DNA from: Hexactinellida sp. DTS-2022
Taxonomy: Eukaryota; Porifera; Hexactinellida
Length of the DNA stretch: 64,000 nucleotides
Assembly (NCBI GenBank): GCA_028753945.1
Contig: JAPNXP010000015.1
Location: forward strand, 2,542,001 to 2,606,000
Direction: 5' to 3'
Positions 11,265 to 22,194 of this stretch are shown here, piece by piece (position 1 is the stretch's first letter; each line of letters begins with the position of its first letter). A program made the translations under genes and the position numbers. Under the pieces are notes generated by a model. It had not been told where the DNA came from. It worked only from the letters and a program-made list of their open reading frames with translations, and ran no database searches.

Positions 11265-12657
11265 AAGGGGCGGCCTTAGGGGGAGGCGAGGTGGGCGACC
11301 GCCAGGGGCGCCACTCCTTGGGGGGCGCCAAAGGTCTTTTTCTCGGCGCCATAAGCGCAGAGCCTGAATTTTCTAGGGGCGCTTAAGCCCCACCTTGTTT
11401 GGATGCGATCTCATATAGTTAATACAAAATACATACGTGACACGTAAAGAAGTCACATTGAAGCCCCTTTGCAACACATGTTGGGAAAGTAGAATCAACA
11501 GTGTAAAAGCCGTCAGGTATCAATTGTCTGAATTGTATGATGCACTAATGGAATTGGCGGAGTCACCCAATGCCGACACTGCGAAATCGTCATGAAGCAA
11601 AAAGTCTATCGAGCTATATCACAGAATTCAAGTTTCTGGTGTCAATAGTAATTTGGCACGATATCCTTCTCCAGGTGAATATTGTGAGTAAATCTATGCA
11701 AAGCCAATTTATGGATATCTCTACAGTCACTTATCTCTGAAGAGCTGTGTTAAATTTATTATAAGATACCAGGAAACAGGATACCAAGATGCTCTCTGTG
11801 CAGCGAGAGAATTGGCGGACACCCTAGAAGTTGATCCCATCTTTAAGGAAATTCGTCCTCGTCGTAGGAAAAAAGCTTTTGATTATGAAAGCAATGATAA
11901 TGTATCAGAGACTTCTGAGGAAAAATACAAAAGAGAATTCTTTGATTCACATGTTAATACAACTCTAATTTCACTTGAAGAAAGGTTTGTACAACTTCAG
12001 AACCACAAAAACACTTGGGGATTCCTTTACAACTTCGGGATTCTACCAGAGAAGGAAACTCTCTTGAAACACTATGAACTTGCACCGAGCAGTAACTGAC
12101 AGCGATGGGGTACATTCTGATTTCAATGGACATGAACTTTACGTTGAACTGGAAAATATACGTCATATTCTGCCTTCAGAAAAGCATACTACACAAGAAG
12201 TTCTCCAATTTATACTTGAGACAAAGTTGAACAACATCTTTCCAAATTTGTGGGTAGCACTAAGAATACTTCTAACACTACCTGTAACCGTCGCTAGTGG
12301 GGAACGTAGATTTTCAAAGCTTAAGCTCATAATACTTATCTCCGTTCAACAATGTCAGATGATAGATTATCATCACTGGCGATTTTATCAATTGAAAACT
12401 CTATTAGTCAATCGCTTGATTTCTCTAGCACAAGATTAGAATTCTCCAAGACAAAAGTAGAAAATAAAATTTTTGACGATTTATCTACCAGACAAGCATA
12501 CGTTGCGATGTTTGAAGGCAATTATATAATTTATATTTATTGAATTTACTAGCTTTCAAATTATATTTTTGATAGATTATGGCAACTAGGGCTCTGTTGC
12601 AGGGCGCGCGAAATGTTGACCTCGCCCGGGGCGCCAATTTGGCTAAGGCCGGCCCTG
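11265..12657 (+). mobile_element. hAT element carrying a broken transposase (1.39 kb)
   Basis: Ends AAGGGGCGGCCTTAGG and CTAAGGCCGGCCCTG, with duplication TATGAAAG / CATGAAAG (one mismatch). The flanking Helitron supplies the empty site (GGATTGTATTAAAGTGAT in other copies). The length is well below a full hAT, so internal deletion is likely. Confidence 0.85.
11745..12500 (+). pseudogene. hAT transposase remnant with C-terminal dimerisation domain
   Basis: From about 11745 the frame reads KFIIRYQETGYQDALCAARELADTLEVDPIFKEIRPRRRKKAFDYESND, the central region of ZMYM-like hAT transposases. After a frame change at about 12075 comes the hAT-C dimerisation motif VALRILLTLPVTVASGERRFSKLKLI. A second shift near 12345 leads to MSDDRLSSLAILSIENSIS. 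The N-terminal zinc finger and most of the RNase-H core are missing. Host co-option is unlikely given two frame breaks and clear transposon ends. Confidence 0.75.
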
Positions 12658-12901
12658 CATGAAAGTGATTGGGGGAATAGAAACCGCATTTATAATTGAG
12701 ATAAAAACTAACTTTCAAACGTTATAAAAGGTAAACAAATGTTACAATTTGTAAACAAGTATGCTAAATTCGAAATTCGAATTAAAAAATTTATTATATG
12801 AATATTTATTGTTGATGTTAACAAAAATAGTTTAACAAATTCATGAAATTCAAATTCAACCTAGAAGTTAGCTTTTAACGGGTATTACAGCTATACAGGT
12901 A

Positions 12902-13086
12902 CAGGGTTTCATCCAAGCGTATGCAGCGCGCCCCGAGGCGCGTGAATTTGGAAGGAAACATTTCTAAGCGCGAGAAAATCGATAGATGCTTCCATAGACG
13001 TAATACAAAATGAGTAATTTAGGCGCGTGTGAGCAAGCTCAAACTAAATCTAGGCGCGCGGGAAATTATGTCTGGATGAAAGCCTG
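12902..13086. mobile_element. hAT MITE, GCGC-rich family, copy 1 (185 bp)
   Basis: CAGGGTTTCATCCAAGCG ... GGATGAAAGCCTG with a perfect duplication TACAGGTA. Internal phrases ATCGATAGATGCTTCCATAG and CTAGGCGCG recur in the copies at 30699-30911 and 51444-51601. Confidence 0.9.
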
Positions 13087-13096
13087 TACAGGTATG

Positions 13097-13551
13097 CAGT
13101 GATGTTTTGGGGGGGGGGGGGGGGGATAATTGGGGGGGCCCTGCCCCCCACTTATTTCGCTAGGGGCGCGCGCTTATATCCCAGGGGGGACGCTCCTTCC
13201 TATCAGTTATTTATAGAATGTAACATCAAGTTAATTTTTTTTGTCGCCATTTTAACTTACCCTCATTTAATATCTTTATAGTTCTCTATAGAACTATTAT
13301 AAAAGACTTACGATTATTTTTTGAAAATTTCTAAATTTCCTATCATCCTATAATAATATATTTGTGAAATTTCAGCAGTGTTGACAGATCATGAACAAAG
13401 TTCCTAGATTTTGGCTTTGGCATGAACCTATGGCATGTACATGGCCCCCCACTTCATTATTAGGTTTCCGTTTTATCCTATGTTTTCTAAGAAAATGCTA
13501 AATTTGAAAAGGGAGCGCCCCCCCACTTCTTTTTTTGGCAAAACACCACTG
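13097..13551. mobile_element. hAT MITE with long G-run (455 bp)
   Basis: CAGTGATGTTTTGGGG ... TTGGCAAAACACCACTG, perfect duplication CAGGTATG. It lies 10 bp from the preceding MITE and its left duplication overlaps that element's right duplication. A run of about 17 G follows the left terminus. Confidence 0.88.
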
Positions 13552-13885
13552 CAGGTATGCTGAACACGAATTTCGCATTTATAAATTTCCAATGGGAATA
13601 TTCAAATGCAAACTTATTGCTCTCCTGTTGCTTATCGATATTAAAAATCGTTTGAATGCATTTCTCTACCATTTCACTCAACTCTCCCACGTCTCTCAGA
13701 GAACATTGGTTTAGAAAATGATTATATTTCCAACCTTAGAAATTTAAGTCGAATTTAATCACCAACTCTTCATATGGATGAGATTTATTTGAAATGTGAA
13801 TATACATACAAAGTCGAAAAATCATCGAATAATCCTACAAAGTTTCCAATCAACTTGTTATAGGTGGTAACCCATAGGCAACTAA

Positions 13886-14180
13886 TCTATATATTAAAAG
13901 CGTAATTGTTGTCTGTGTGTGTGTCCAGAATTAATTGGAAATACGACTAGTCCTATAAAGCTGAAAATTTGTATACAGGGGTAATTTTGTACTGCGAAAA
14001 AATTTACCCTCTATTGGTGTTTAAAGTGAAATATTCACATTTAAAGGTGACAAAATATGTTAGTGAATTAAATTCGAGGGTTTGTTAGTATGGATTAGCT
14101 ATACTTCATTCAATTTGTATGAATAGACTGCATAATAGAAAGATTTTCTGAGGCTGCAATTTGATTGATTGAAAATAAAT
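13886..14180 (+). mobile_element. Probable Helitron 5' end (other family)
   Basis: A|TCTATATATTAAAAGCG, a GTGTGTGTGTCC tract, then CTGAAAATTTGTATACAGGGG, a phrase repeated at about 60310 (CTGAAAATTTATATGCAGGGG). Part of the downstream text (AAATTCGAGGGTT..GTATGGATTAGC) recurs at about 62970. The 3' end was not found. Confidence 0.4.
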
Positions 14181-15001
14181 TCATCTAACCAATCATTTAT
14201 GCCTGTTTTACATTGCATGTTTTTCTTTAGTGCTATTTGGAATCGAGCTATCCTTAAGGAGCACCAAGTCACCTTTAATAACTTTGAGTTAATATTCAAA
14301 CATTTTCAATGTAATTCCCGTATAAAATTTTGTCTCCAATTATCGGCAGATCCACATTACCTTGGACAATGGACATTGAAAGTTTTTGTGGTTATATGCC
14401 TAATTGCCTATCATAAGGTGATCAGGAAACTGAAACTATGCAAAAGTGTGAAGGTGAAGCTAGTGTACATACTTTCCTTTCATATAGGAAAATCCAGACT
14501 AATTGTTTCCATTGGCTAGTCTCTGACTCAGTAGGTTGATTGCCGTCCTAGAATCCCGGTCTCACCTATATCGAAAAGGAATATAGAAACTGTGCAACCT
14601 GGGCGAGTCTAGACTACAAATATTTGAGGCTACCCTTATCGTTGCAACTCCTTAATTGAATTTAGCTTTGAACAGAATCAATCTTTCAACTGCTTCACTT
14701 GTAGGCTTGACTGCTTTCAAAAAATGTTGTGGCGCAGAAATTTAGAATGCAAAATTTCAAAATTCCACTGCCGGGAAGTCCAAAAAAGAGTGCAGGTTCT
14801 TCATGTTACGCATTATGCTCGAAACTCAAGGAATACGGTGTAGTCAACAAGTTAGCATGTGTCTTCGGTATGTCCACTGTAAAATTCAGCAAGCGGAAAT
14901 TTCTTTGGATTCTACAGTAGGAAAAACTGATGCAGAATCGCTACTCGATATTCTAAAGAGACAGTGTTGCAAGCAATGTTCCCCCGGAAATCATACATCC
15001 C

Positions 15002-15220
15002 TTGTTCTCTATATGGTTCTCCCTGATCGAATCTGAACGCTCCTTCAGTATGCTGCCTAGACTGCTTACCTCCTTACGTACGAAACAAGAACAGGAGAAA
15101 ATGAGCAATCTCACGTTGGTTCACGGTCATTGGGAAATCGCGAGGACCGTAGACCAACTGCCGGTTCTGAAGAGGGTGTTCGTAAATAATACTCAAGTCA
15201 AAAGTAGTATGATAAACTAA
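15002..15220 (+). pseudogene. hAT transposase C-terminal dimerisation fragment
   Basis: The frame contains ESERSFSMLPRLLTSLRTKQ followed by EKMSNLTLVHGHWEI, which fits the hAT-C signature (ERSFS..RR.K..LR....ERL..L.L). Upstream sequence from about 14730 has short frames of uncertain relation. Only this tail is recognisable, so it is a relic. Confidence 0.6.
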
Positions 15221-15236
15221 TGGCATAGATAGTGCC

Positions 15237-15673
15237 CAGAGATGCAGCGGTCCGGAAATTTCATGGACCGGACCGTCACGATTTATTTCTGGACGGTCCG
15301 GACCGTATGATAAAAATATTGGATCGGTCTGGACCGGTCTAGACCGTTATATCCCTTATTTGGACAGTTACAGACCGCATAGTAGAGTGGCTAATTATAT
15401 CCACTTGTATTTATAAGATACTTATTACTCATGTGCTTGTAAACAATAGGAAATAACGGATTGGAGCCTGATCGTTTGTCCAATCTAGGATGAGTCCAGA
15501 CCTATGAACGGTCTAGACAGATGAACCGGTCCAGACCGATGAACCGGTCCAGACCGTTATATCGTTAATTTGGACCGGTCCAGACCGCACTTGAAAATAA
15601 GCGGACCGGACCGACCTGAGACCGGTACGGTCCCGGTCTGGACCGCAGTCCGGCCCAGACCGCTGCATCTCTG
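15237..15673. mobile_element. hAT MITE rich in GGTCCAGACCG palindromes (437 bp)
   Basis: CAGAGATGCAGCGGTC at the left, GACCGCTGCATCTCTG at the right. The 7-bp string TAGTGCC flanks both sides but is displaced by two or three bases on the right. The interior is many copies of GGACCGGTC / GGTCTAGACCG. Confidence 0.8.
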
Positions 15674-15862
15674 AATTAGTGCCTTTTTCACAGGACATAT
15701 AGTGTCAATTGTTGTGTCATGTATTCTTTGATATAATCACCGTCCGTAAATTATGAGTCTTTTTGCTATAAGAGTACTAATGGCGAAGCTAGCAAGAGTG
15801 ATATAGTACATATATTCATCTGCTCTGTAGTCAGCTTTACTAGACCCAACTATTGTCTAGCT

Positions 15863-15965
15863 CAGCGATTCCCAACCTTTTCAACCGTGGACCACTATAG
15901 ACATTATGTGGACCCCCTCCCATTGACCATAATACATCCTGTGGACCCCAGGTTGGGAACCACTG
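15863..15965. mobile_element. hAT (Charlie-type) MITE (103 bp)
   Basis: CAGCGATTCCCAACCTTTTC ... AGGTTGGGAACCACTG with a perfect duplication GTCTAGCT. The 'CAGNGATTCCCAACC' terminus is a widespread hAT signature. Confidence 0.92.
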
Positions 15966-15973
15966 GTCTAGCT

Positions 15974-17120
15974 AATGACATTCGAAGTGTTGATATTTTG
16001 TTTAAGCGCATATGACCTGTAAATTTTTGAGCATGTTAAGTCTCGTAAATTCTATTCTTTGTCTATGAAAATATTTCGTTAGAAATCAAACATAATGGAA
16101 TAGAATTGAATGAAAAAAGAAGTATAGTTCTGTCCATTTTTGGTTAAATACCAAATTTTCAGAGTCAAGTTTTAATTTATTGCTATAAAGAGGACGTTTT
16201 AGTAAAGTGGTACAATTTTTATCAATTATTTATCGATAAGAATGCCACAGTGGCTTAAAACTGCAGTTTATAGGAAATAGGCATTTGGGTTGCAGGTATC
16301 CAAAAGCGAAGTATTATTGACATATAGGTTATTAATAACTGGGAATTGAATGGCATCATCAAAAAGATCTACCCAGTCTCTTAAGTTTAGTTCTAGGTGA
16401 TATATTGTAAATCAATGAAATACAAAAATTTTGGATGTTAACAATCTTTTAATATTTACCCATGATTATTGTTCAAATATTTAGAACATGGTGAAGATTT
16501 CAGAAAAGTCCAATTCCCAATGAATAAAAGGATTTATACACTCATGTAAAGGTGGTATATGTTTACTGAATGTAATGATGATGTGTATTAGAACCAGTGT
16601 ATTATACAGCCATTTGTAAATCCGCTCCTAATCCTGGTCTAATCCAATTTTCATACGCCTAAATCACAAATTAATGTAACGGTATAGGAGAGGATTCCAA
16701 ATTTTTGCGCTCCTAAATTCAAATTCCCAAAATCATGCTCCAAAAGGAGCGTCTCGCGCTCCTGGATAATTCCTTGATTAGAACACATAGAATACTTAGA
16801 TCAATTTTTCTAGCATAGCAGTCTCTGGTGCATCACACTAAATCGCCTCCGAATTGTACAAAATTAACCTCAGGTAAGCGGGAAAAAAAATTTCATCAAA
16901 CAACATCGCGAAATTTTGACAGGTTATAGATTAATGATGTAAGAATTAATTATGGAAATCTTAGCTCCCGAAACAGTGCGGAACTTTGAATATTTAGCGA
17001 ATTCCATTGTCACTTTGTTGCTATGAATATTTAAAAACTAATTATTCGCTACTATTAAGTAGTATATCTTATTGGTCACGCAAATATATGGCAAATATTG
17101 TATAATAAGAACAACTGAGC
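15974..17120. other. Gene-free stretch
   Basis: The part around 16268-16400 recurs at about 61434-61530 (GGAAATAGGCATTT, GTATTATTGACATATAG). 16610-16790 contains GGAGCG/CGCTCC motifs reminiscent of the GCGC-rich hAT MITE family, but I could not place ends. No coding region seen. Confidence 0.4.
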
Positions 17121-17121
17121 A

Positions 17122-18256
17122 CAGTGGTCTAAAATGGAAAATCAGGAGAAATCGCTATAAAAGCCATTCTAAACCTTTTTTAGTCATTCTAAACCTATTA
17201 TTGTTGAATAGTAAATCAACCACGAGAAATCCACCATTACCTAAAAAACAGTGTATGACTTCAATTTTTCGAGTTATGACGTAATCACTTTATATATTAT
17301 TAATATTAATTTCTAAAATTTGGTTGAGTTAATTTTTAATGCTGCCAAGTTATAGAGATATACATAGTATTGTATTTATATGCAACTATAAAGATATTAC
17401 ATTGATTATTCTCTAATTAACCTCAAGAATAGCTCATCATTCGTTAGATGAGAGATTTTTTGTTTATGTTTAAGTTCTATGTTCTTACTCAGTAAGAATG
17501 AAACATAATTACTCTGACAGAGGAGACGCTCGTCTTGAATAGAACATTGTGCCATGAACTTACGAGTCGAGGAACTAAGGTTTTCAGAATCATTCTCTTT
17601 CAAAAAGGTGTACACTTTGTCATTGTCCATGAGTCTTGTAATTTATATTCATAATGTAACATTTATAAACCAACAATAAAATTAAATCTTGCCAAATATA
17701 TGTGAAATTTTAGGCGATTGGGCTTACTCTTAGCCTATGTTTAAGATTGTTTGCGGGTACCTGCGGGTATAAATATATTTTTAATTACTAGAATAGATAT
17801 ATAACTAATAATTTATGTTGGTATTACGCTTCTCAATTCACTTCAATTTGAGATTTTGCTCTCAGATTACCAGAAAATTAGTTAAATTAATACAACTGAT
17901 TGGAAAATTTGAACAGCTCATAATAGGTTTAATAAGCAAATAAATCTGCAAGAAATTATTAATATCGAATAAAGGAGAAAAATGCATTCTAAATATGTTC
18001 ACACTTTGCATTCACTATTTATAAAAAGTAACCTGGAGATTGGAATAGTCAATGGTATTTTGATAAACGTAATTTTACACTGTAGCTCAACATCATAGTC
18101 ATGACTTCAGTCGAGTGTTATCGGAATGTAACCACACTCAATTTTAAAAATCAATGCATTTTTCTAAGTTTACAACTATGCATAATTTTATGAAGCTAAA
18201 AATACCCAAAATATGTATTGTCAAAATTTAGAATTTTTCTCCTGGTTTGACCACTG
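17122..18256. mobile_element. Candidate hAT-like element (~1.1 kb)
   Basis: CAGTGGTCTAAAATGGAAAA at the left and TTTGACCACTG at the right, each next to a GAGAAA block (CAGGAGAAATC / TTTTTCTCCTGG). ACTGAGCA and GCTGAGCA flank the ends if one base is allowed at the right. It contains an unassigned minus-strand frame. Confidence 0.4.
17406..17630 (-). CDS. Unassigned 74-residue frame
   Basis: The frame starts MDNDKVYTFLKENDSENL and ends HLTNDELFLRLIRE. Composition is protein-like and less repetitive than surrounding six-frame noise, but I recognise no family, splice context or homologue in the window. It may be chance or a piece of the host or transposon gene. Confidence 0.15.
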   Translation of the reverse strand: MDNDKVYTFLKENDSENLSSSTRKFMAQCSIQDERLLCQSNYVSFLLSKNIELKHKQKISHLTNDELFLRLIRE

Positions 18257-18387
18257 TGCTGAGCACTTAAGGACAATTTCATCATCAGCGCAACGCGGAA
18301 TGAACTCATTAGGATTTTTGAAAATTGGAGTAAGATTTCAATTTTAATAATCTTAAACAATTTGGACATAAGAGCTTTTACCCCCTA

Positions 18388-19363
18388 TCTATACTATTAA
18401 AACACAAGGCATATATAAATATATATATCTGTATCAGGGTTGCCAAACCAATCCAATCCAATCAACAATCCAGGCCAATCGAGCCAAATTTGGACAATCG
18501 GCAATCCAAATTTCGACAATCGATTATTCGGATGACAATCCAATCGCAATCGACAATCCAAAATATCCAAGATTTTTTTGGATTGTTTCTCCGATTTTTT
18601 TCGATCGTTTACTTCTCAGTATTATATCAAAAAGAGTTATGTTTCATAATATGTTCAAACTTAAAACATATATTATTGGGTTAAATTGACGAGCAATTGA
18701 GCATTTTAAATTTGGGCATTATTTAGAAATTAAAAACAAACAATCGAAGAAATCGATGAAAATTCATCGATTGCAATCCAATCGATAAAAATCGAAGCAA
18801 TCCAATCTACAATCCAATCGATGAAAAATGCAGCAATCCAACCGATAATCCAATCGATGAAAAATGCACCAATCGGCAATCGAAAATCTTCTCGATTAGC
18901 AACCCTGATCTGATGTACTATGTGTGTATATATTTGTTTGTATGTTGCGTGTTGAATGAAGAAACTGGACGGTTTCCAAATGTGATTTTTGGCAAATAGG
19001 GGTAACTTTTAGCACCCGCCAACAAGTTGAGGTTTCCACTCAAAATTTATCACACCTCAACAAGTTATGACGTCATTATCACATTTAGAGAACCCTGAAA
19101 ATCCACTTAATCGCCATAATTCGCGCCCTCTAAGAGATAAATATCTGAAAAATTTCAAGAATATGCACATTAATAATACGGACACGTTGGTCACAACAGA
19201 TAACCAATATGATTACTCATTATCGCATGATGACGTAGTCACTAAATTTCACATTGTTAAATTCGATTATTTACGCTTTATAATCAATGTTAGAAGTATA
19301 TAAACCACACACCCACCGCGAAGCGATTTGTGTGTGGTTGTGTTCTACGGCGAAGCGCGCTAG
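18388..19363 (+). mobile_element. Helitron family A, most complete copy
   Basis: 5' end A|TCTATACTATTAAAACAC; 3' end with the CCACACACCCACCGCGAAGCG hairpin region and CGAAGCGCGCTAG|T. No target duplication, inserted between A and T, as Helitrons do. A hAT MITE (18435-18907) interrupts the 5' part. No Rep/helicase, so non-autonomous. Confidence 0.75.
18435..18907. mobile_element. hAT MITE built of AATCCAATCGA repeats (473 bp)
   Basis: CAGGGTTGCCAAACC ... GATTAGCAACCCTG; flanks ATCTGTAT and ATCTGATG share five bases, a decayed 8-bp duplication. The interior is dense CAATCCAATCGAT-type iteration in both orientations. Confidence 0.75.
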
Positions 19364-19429
19364 TAATTATTAAGCCTTGAATTTTAATTTGTCGTTGTTT
19401 TAGAGAAATTAAATACATGATGTGCAATG

Positions 19430-19640
19430 GGGACAAAGAATGGGTAGATAAATTACAGCCAGCAGTACTAGCAACCAATACGCAGACTACCGATCCACAG
19501 GCTACACACCATTTTATCTCATGTTCGGTAGAGATTTCGATTCCTCTAAGCTACTAAATCTTATCACCTCTCCAAATAACCCCGGCTTCAAATCACCAAC
19601 CATTATTGAAACAGAGTTAGCCCAACCGAATATATATATA
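19430..19640 (+). pseudogene. Integrase core fragment (Ty3/Gypsy or related)
   Basis: One frame reads WVDKLQPAVLATNTQ, and after a shift near 19490 another reads RSTGYTPFYLMFGRDFD, together matching the well-known integrase segment around 'N...H.STG.TPF.L.FGR'. The catalytic glutamate region upstream is not present. A purine-rich GTGGGGGGAGAGCAC at 22048-22062 and 22087-22101 could be polypurine tracts of the same element, but that link is speculative. Confidence 0.6.
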
Positions 19641-19841
19641 TATATTACTCCAATGGACATTGATGAAATTAGTGTATTGATACGTCGATTTTACTATGTT
19701 TCACTTTGCTATTGTAATTCTAATAAAAAAGATTTTTTAGAATTCCTTTCATATTTTAAAAGTGTTTAGATATGTATTTATTGTTGTTTCCGACATAACA
19801 TCTTACGAAACATAAATGAGTCAGTGATACTATCATGTGAT

Positions 19842-20693
19842 TAGGGCTTACAATCCCGGACATATTTTGCAATCCCGGGATTTCGGGATTGAGGATTTTT
19901 TCTAATCCCGGAATACCGGGATTCCGGGATTGACATTTTTCTAATCCCGGGATCCCGGGATTTCGGGATTAGGTAAAGAATACCCAATAGTCTTGAATCC
20001 ACGGGGTTTTATAATGTTATTATTTAGAGATTCGTAATTATGTTGAGCTATATTTTCCAATATCAGTTGTAAAACAAGCATTAGCCAGATTCTAACTAAC
20101 AATTATCTGAAACGAAATAGATATGTGATTATTTGTTATTATTCTAATTAGGCAGAGAATATCTAAACTCTTGTCGCTGAGTGAACTTCAATATTTTGTT
20201 ACAAGCTTTACATTGAGCCACCTTACCACATACAGATTTCAGGAAATGTTTCCATATTTCTGAACCTGCAAAATTTTGAAATTTAGTACTTTCAGCCATA
20301 AACACATATAATGTAGAATTTGTAGAAAATTTCTTAGTTATAGAAATCTATAATACTATTGGGTATAATATAAATGGAATCTTCAAGTAATTGTTAGCTA
20401 AATTATATATTTCTAACAACTATGACCACAAAGATTATCATTGAACAATGAGTCCAAAATATGTTGATAAAAAATTATGACTAATCTATATTGTTTGTCT
20501 AGACTCATGGAAACCTTCTTTGAAATCATACAAGCAAACCTGTCCCATTCTTTGATTAAAAAATTTATGCTATTGCAATTAAGTTCGGAATCCCGGGATT
20601 GAGAAAAAATCCCGGGATTGGTAATCGGGATCGGGATTAAGAAAACAAATCCCGGGAGTAAAATTGACCGGGATCCCGGGATTGTAAGCCCTG
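19842..20693. mobile_element. Non-autonomous hAT element, ~850 bp, copy 2
   Basis: TAGGGCTTACAATCCCGG ... CGGGATTGTAAGCCCTG, perfect duplication CATGTGAT. Nearly identical to 4141-5010; length differences lie in the subterminal AATCCCGGGATT repeats. Confidence 0.92.
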
Positions 20694-20985
20694 CATGTGA
20701 TGTATAAAAATAGTAACCTTAGGTATTTAAATGTGTTATTGTTATTGCGAAAGTTCTGGTTCAATTACGCAATTTCCGAACTTCTTATTGTGCAATTCAT
20801 TGAGTGACTGCTTTAGGTCAGAATTTGAAGAAGATCAGGTTATTGTACACAATATCAAGAAAGCAAAGAGACTCCCAGGAACAAAATAAGCAAATAAATA
20901 CTTAGGCCCATATTCAGTAGAAAAAGGAACACCAAGCCACCTCTTAGCACGATAAGATCCAAACAGAAAAAAGTTAACAAAATTA

Positions 20986-21145
20986 CAGTGGCGTCGTGCT
21001 TGAATACATTCTGGGGGGGCACAGAGTGTCGTAGTTAGATCCGGGATCAATGTTTTTCGGGAAAAGCCTCTAAAAAGGTGGGGGGGGGACAGGAAATTTG
21101 GGGGGGGGGGCCGGGCCCCCCGGCCCATAGAGCACGACGTCACTG
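20986..21145. mobile_element. hAT MITE (160 bp)
   Basis: CAGTGGCGTCGTGC ... GCACGACGTCACTG with a perfect duplication CAAAATTA; interior holds G runs (GGGGGGGGG) and GGGCCCCCCGG. Confidence 0.9.
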
Positions 21146-21384
21146 CAAAATTACCTCTCCATCTCTCTCGAAAATATTACTCCGCAAACAACCGGTAAGT
21201 TAACTTTGGTTGATTGTTTACCCTCTTACTAATTTCTCATTCCTATTACATTTTAGGTTACAACAACGAAGAATCAAACACCCGAAATCACATCAACCGG
21301 ATTTTCTAATCGCATGTAATTGGTAAGTATTTTCGATTGTTTACTGCTATATTAAAAATGTGTTATTAACAAGCACGGTTATGA

Positions 21385-21496
21385 ATGGGTTGTAAATAAA
21401 TCATTTTACATTTCAAATCAATTCAAATAATTAGCCACTCAAAATTATCTTAAATCAAATCAAATATTTGAAATATTTGATTTGATTTACAACACT
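21385..21496. mobile_element. Small hAT-like MITE (112 bp)
   Basis: ATGGGTTGTAAAT at the left and ATTTACAACACT at the right; flanks GGTTATGA / GGTCATGA differ at one position. The centre contains the palindrome AATCAAATATTTGAAATATTTGATT. Confidence 0.6.
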
Positions 21497-22033
21497 GGTC
21501 ATGATATTTCTACATACTATTCGAACTAGATCAATCCTAATATTTTAAAACACACTTTATTTTGAATTCATTTAGAACCATTTGAAGAGACCCTGACTTT
21601 AGGAGCAACTGAAGAAATCTATGAAATCCCTGAACAACGAGGAACAGAAGAAAGTACTGATGCTACATTAAAAAGTATTAATAGCCCTTAACAACCGTAC
21701 CTATCTAACCCCACTACATAAAACGCTCGCCATCAAAGCTGATTCACTAACATCACTAAATCACTATATGATACCATCCATCGACTGGACTTGATTTTAC
21801 GACCAAAGAAACAGTCGCCATCGATACCGAAAATTGGTACAACGAGTATCGCAATAGCCATCCCTGTAACGATCCAATACAAATTAGAAAAGACAAAGAT
21901 TATCCACTCGCAGTTCTGTTACCTGTTGTGATTCAGTTAATAACACATAGCATCAAGTAGATTAAATAATTACCAACGAGACCTATCCATCATCATCTAA
22001 CCTTCTGTATACCATCACACAGTTTTCATCTCA

Positions 22034-22112
22034 ACCAATAGCATATCCTATGTGGGGGGAGAGCACAATGACATCATGCATATCCTATGTGGGGGGAGAG
22101 CACAAAGACATC
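22034..22112 (+). repeat. Direct tandem duplication (~38-bp unit, two copies)
   Basis: CATATCCTATGTGGGGGGAG...GACATCATGCA occurs twice in succession with one or two differences. The G-rich core resembles an LTR-element polypurine tract, but no LTR was identified. Confidence 0.6.
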
Positions 22113-22194
22113 ATGCAATCCAATACCTGCTGTGGACAACATCCTAGCCATCCTAAGTTCTAAGAAAGTAACATCCTCGAAGCACTGAACTTAA

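Larger units (their letters stand above)
11192..13590 (+). mobile_element. Helitron family B, forward copy split by three hAT elements
   Basis: The 5' end A|TCTACTGTATATTATTAAATCTCG is followed by a GTTTG-rich tract and CCGGATTGTAT. The body resumes after the first hAT (AAAGTGATTGGGGGAATAGAAACCGC) and continues to GGTATGCTGAACACGAATTTCGC after the third. In reverse-oriented copies (46723-47495, 53614-54260) the same stretches are uninterrupted, which confirms the three insertions. The 3' end is not recognised. Confidence 0.7.

Noticed and set aside
13108-13124. G-run as a regulatory G-quadruplex
   Set aside because: It is a mononucleotide run within a MITE; no independent support for function, and such runs recur in other MITEs here.
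20835-21143. 102-residue minus-strand frame
   Set aside because: Half of it is the G/C-rich hAT MITE 20986-21145; no family signature.
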